Below, one piece after another: positions 5,474-6,455 of a stretch of 6,455 nt of DNA (positions are counted from its first letter, which is position 1; the number at the start of each line of letters is the position of its first letter). This DNA comes from an uncultured Lachnospiraceae bacterium (GTDB lineage: Bacteria; Bacillota; Clostridia; Lachnospirales; Lachnospiraceae), in NCBI GenBank assembly GCA_900554925.1, contig USJG01000131.1:1-6455 (forward strand), given 5' to 3'. Below the pieces are notes generated by a model, which made no database searches, was not told the origin of the DNA, and saw only the letters and a list, made by a program, of their open reading frames with translations. The position numbers and the translations under genes were made by a program.

Positions 5474-6142
5474 TTGAAAAAAATATTGATTGCCGGAGAG
5501 CCTGATAAAACCGTAAATTATGAAAATGCAATGAAGCGTCTGGGCGTTCTTTCCGGGACGTCATTACATGTGCCTGATACTTCGCTTTATGACGGGCTTA
5601 TCCTGCCCGGCGGCGGAGACATTGATCCTAAGCTGTTTGGCCAGCTTAATAAGGGGACCCGCTTTTTTGACCCGGTGCTTGACAGGCTCCAGATGGCGAT
5701 TTTAAATGCTTTTGTTCTGGATAAAAAGCCAGTGCTGGGAATCTGCAAGGGAATGCAGATGATTAATATTTACTTTGGAGGGGATATGATCCAGCATCTT
5801 GCCGCCAGCAGGCAGCATGAATATATAGAAAAGGACCAGCTTCATGAAACTATAGCCAGAAAGGGGTCTTTTTTGGAAAAGCTGTATGGAGAACGGTTCG
5901 TGGTAAACAGTGCCCACCATCAGGGGGTAGACAGCCCAGGGCAGGGAATAGAGTATATCCAGTTTGCGCCAGATGGTGTGACAGAAGGTCTAAAGCACAG
6001 TTATCTTCCAGTTATCGGTGTGCAGTGGCATCCGGAAAGACTGTGCTTTGATCATAAAAGGCAGGAGGCAGTAAATGGCGCGGCACTGCTGGAATATTTT
6101 GTAAATTTGTTAAACCAGCCTGCAAATTGTATCAAAAGTTAA
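5474..6142 (+). CDS. Gamma-glutamyl-gamma-aminobutyrate hydrolase-like protein (peptidase C26, class I glutamine amidotransferase fold)
   Basis: This is a 222-residue cytoplasmic hydrolase, probably splitting a gamma-glutamyl amide bond. The nucleophile Cys91 sits in GICKGMQ (89-95), with the catalytic partners His186 and Glu188 in QWHPE (184-188). LPGGGDIDP (44-52) and NSAHHQGV (145-152) are characteristic of PuuD/C26 proteins and set it apart from synthase-linked amidotransferase domains. The N-terminal part before LPGGGDIDP is about 20 residues shorter than in E. coli PuuD, so this is a compact member. The start is TTG at 5474: GGAG at 5463-5466 is 7 nt upstream, TAG at 5456-5458 closes the frame just above, and the next in-frame Met (residue 20) would remove the first beta-strand KKILIAG. 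There is no putrescine pathway gene nearby, so the substrate is open. The divergent AraC-family gene is the likely regulator. Confidence 0.88.
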   Translation: MKKILIAGEPDKTVNYENAMKRLGVLSGTSLHVPDTSLYDGLILPGGGDIDPKLFGQLNKGTRFFDPVLDRLQMAILNAFVLDKKPVLGICKGMQMINIYFGGDMIQHLAASRQHEYIEKDQLHETIARKGSFLEKLYGERFVVNSAHHQGVDSPGQGIEYIQFAPDGVTEGLKHSYLPVIGVQWHPERLCFDHKRQEAVNGAALLEYFVNLLNQPANCIKS

Positions 6143-6146
6143 AATT

Positions 6147-6182
6147 GGCTGAACTGTTGCAAAAAATAGTAACTATTCAGCC
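6147..6182. repeat. Stem-loop A (GGCTGAA/TTCAGCC arms)
   Basis: GGCTGAA (6147-6153) pairs with TTCAGCC (6176-6182). After a 2x2 internal loop, GTTGC (6156-6160) pairs with GTAAC (6169-6173) with one G-T wobble. The terminal loop is A-rich (6161-6168). It starts 5 bp after the hydrolase stop codon and could act as a 3' end structure, but no U-run follows it. Confidence 0.65.
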
Positions 6183-6200
6183 TGCGGCTTCATAGTTACT
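6168..6200. repeat. Stem-loop B, overlapping and competing with stem-loop A
   Basis: AGTAACTAT (6168-6176) pairs perfectly with ATAGTTACT (6192-6200), and the loop contains a second stem AGCC/GGCT (6179-6182 with 6186-6189) around TGC. It uses the right arm of stem-loop A, so the two folds exclude each other. Confidence 0.6.
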
Positions 6201-6243
6201 GAATCTGCCCATTTGTAATCGCCTGCGGCGAGAGGCAGATTCA
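6200..6243. repeat. Stem-loop C (TGAATCTGCC/GGCAGATTCA arms)
   Basis: TGAATCTGCC (6200-6209) pairs perfectly with GGCAGATTCA (6234-6243). The loop contains the inner stem TCGCC/GGCGA (6219-6223 with 6227-6231) around TGC, the same core as in stem-loop B. Confidence 0.65.
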
Positions 6244-6270
6244 CTCTTGGCTAAATTCATGTGTCCTCAC

Positions 6271-6295
6271 GGACTTTGCAGCAAGTGCAAAGTCC
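6271..6295. repeat. Stem-loop D (perfect 10-bp stem)
   Basis: GGACTTTGCA (6271-6280) and TGCAAAGTCC (6286-6295) form a perfect 10-bp stem with loop GCAAG. GTCC at 6263-6266 could instead pair with GGAC at 6271-6274, giving a small competing hairpin. No T-run follows on the plus strand, and none follows at the exit side on the minus strand, so an intrinsic terminator is not supported. Confidence 0.7.
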
Positions 6296-6339
6296 TGGCT
6301 GAACTGTTACAAAAAATATCCAAAAATTTGAAAAAAACC

Positions 6340-6369
6340 TTGACAAGCATACCGGGAAAATAGTATACT
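6340..6369 (+). promoter_or_regulatory. SigA-type promoter of the tRNA gene
   Basis: TTGACA (6340-6345), an 18-nt spacer and TATACT (6364-6369) form a strong promoter. The predicted start near 6376 lies about 28 nt upstream of the mature tRNA 5' end. An A-rich tract (6321-6337) lies just upstream and resembles an UP-element, common for stable RNA genes. Confidence 0.8.
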
Positions 6370-6403
6370 AGCAAAGCGGTCAAACGAAAGAGCAAATGCT
6401 CAT

Positions 6404-6455
6404 GGGATCTTAGCTCAGCTGGGAGAGCATCTGCCTTACAAGCAGAGGGTCACAG
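6404..6455 (+). tRNA. tRNA-Val(TAC), 3' part beyond the window
   Basis: The first 52 nt are visible. The acceptor 5' strand is GGGATCT (6404-6410), followed by TA. The D-arm is GCTC (6413-6416) and GAGC (6425-6428) around AGCTGGGA. The anticodon stem is TCTGC (6430-6434) and GCAGA (6442-6446) with loop CTTACAA, anticodon TAC at 6437-6439, which reads valine codons. The variable loop and the first bases of the T-arm follow before the window ends. It may head a tRNA cluster, which cannot be seen here. Confidence 0.95.

Larger units (their letters stand above)
6146..6318. repeat. Mosaic stem-loop repeat region bounded by a 23-bp direct repeat
   Basis: A 23-bp sequence beginning TGGCTGAACTGTT occurs at 6146-6168 and 6296-6318 with one difference (G or A at the 14th base). 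A degenerate third start, TTGGCTAAATT, lies at 6247-6257. Between the outer copies are four stem-loops, listed separately, two of which share the loop core GCCTGCGGC (6180-6188 and 6221-6229). The region has no coding potential. The layout suggests a non-coding repeat family, possibly dispersed in the genome, with a truncated second copy on the right; that is inference from one locus. Confidence 0.7.

Noticed and set aside
5374..5505. A 43-codon plus-strand frame from ATG 5374 that overlaps the start of the C26 hydrolase gene
   Set aside because: It has no ribosome binding site at a proper distance and runs across the likely TATAAT promoter box and the hydrolase ribosome binding site. It would be missing from a transcript starting near 5412.
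6147..6295. An intrinsic terminator for the hydrolase gene or for transcripts from the right
   Set aside because: The stems are good but no T-run follows any of them on the exit side of either strand; the A/T runs lie in loops or on the wrong side.
6146..6318. CRISPR array
   Set aside because: Only two near-identical copies plus one degenerate copy are present, with unequal spacing and structured DNA between them, and no cas genes are visible.

Overview
The window looks like chromosomal DNA from a low-to-mid GC Firmicute, most likely a Lachnospiraceae (Clostridium cluster XIVa) gut anaerobe. The grounds are strong AGGAG-type ribosome binding sites, a TTG start, near-consensus SigA promoters, short protein spacing, and the types of protein encoded. 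The genus cannot be fixed from the sequence alone.

Layout. (1) Positions 1-110 hold a GC-rich imperfect tandem repeat that also reads as the basic C-terminal tail of a gene entering from the left; its stop would overlap the next start as ATGA. (2) Positions 107-4395 hold four tightly spaced plus-strand genes: a dCMP deaminase (ComEB-like), a protein with a DUF2201-type putative metallopeptidase region plus a VWA-like domain, a MoxR-type AAA+ ATPase, and a small cytoplasmic protein with BspA/LRR_5-type leucine-rich repeats. (3) Positions 4392-5249 (minus) hold an AraC-family regulator whose stop codon physically overlaps the stop of the LRR gene. (4) Positions 5250-5473 are a divergent control region with a perfect TTGACA-N18-TATAAT promoter for the regulator, a perfect 14-bp palindrome over its -35 box, and a TATAAT box facing the next gene. 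(5) Positions 5474-6142 hold a class I glutamine amidotransferase-like hydrolase (peptidase C26, PuuD-like) with a TTG start. (6) Positions 6143-6339 are non-coding and packed with nested and competing stem-loops bounded by a 23-bp direct repeat. (7) Positions 6340-6455 hold a strong promoter and the 5' part of a tRNA-Val(TAC) gene cut by the window end.

How the genes may work together. A MoxR ATPase beside a VWA protein with an intact MIDAS is a recurring chaperone-like pair (RavA-ViaA is the best-studied relative), in which the ATPase remodels a client and the VWA protein acts as a metal-dependent adaptor. Here the pair is followed by an LRR protein that could supply client recognition. The VWA partner carries a HxxxH motif lacking the catalytic glutamate of an HExxH protease. 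This three-gene set is the best candidate for an under-described system in the window; whether the deaminase belongs to it or is simply a housekeeping gene in the same transcript is open. Separately, the AraC regulator and the C26 hydrolase form a divergent regulator-target pair, suggesting that the regulator controls both itself and the hydrolase through the shared palindrome.
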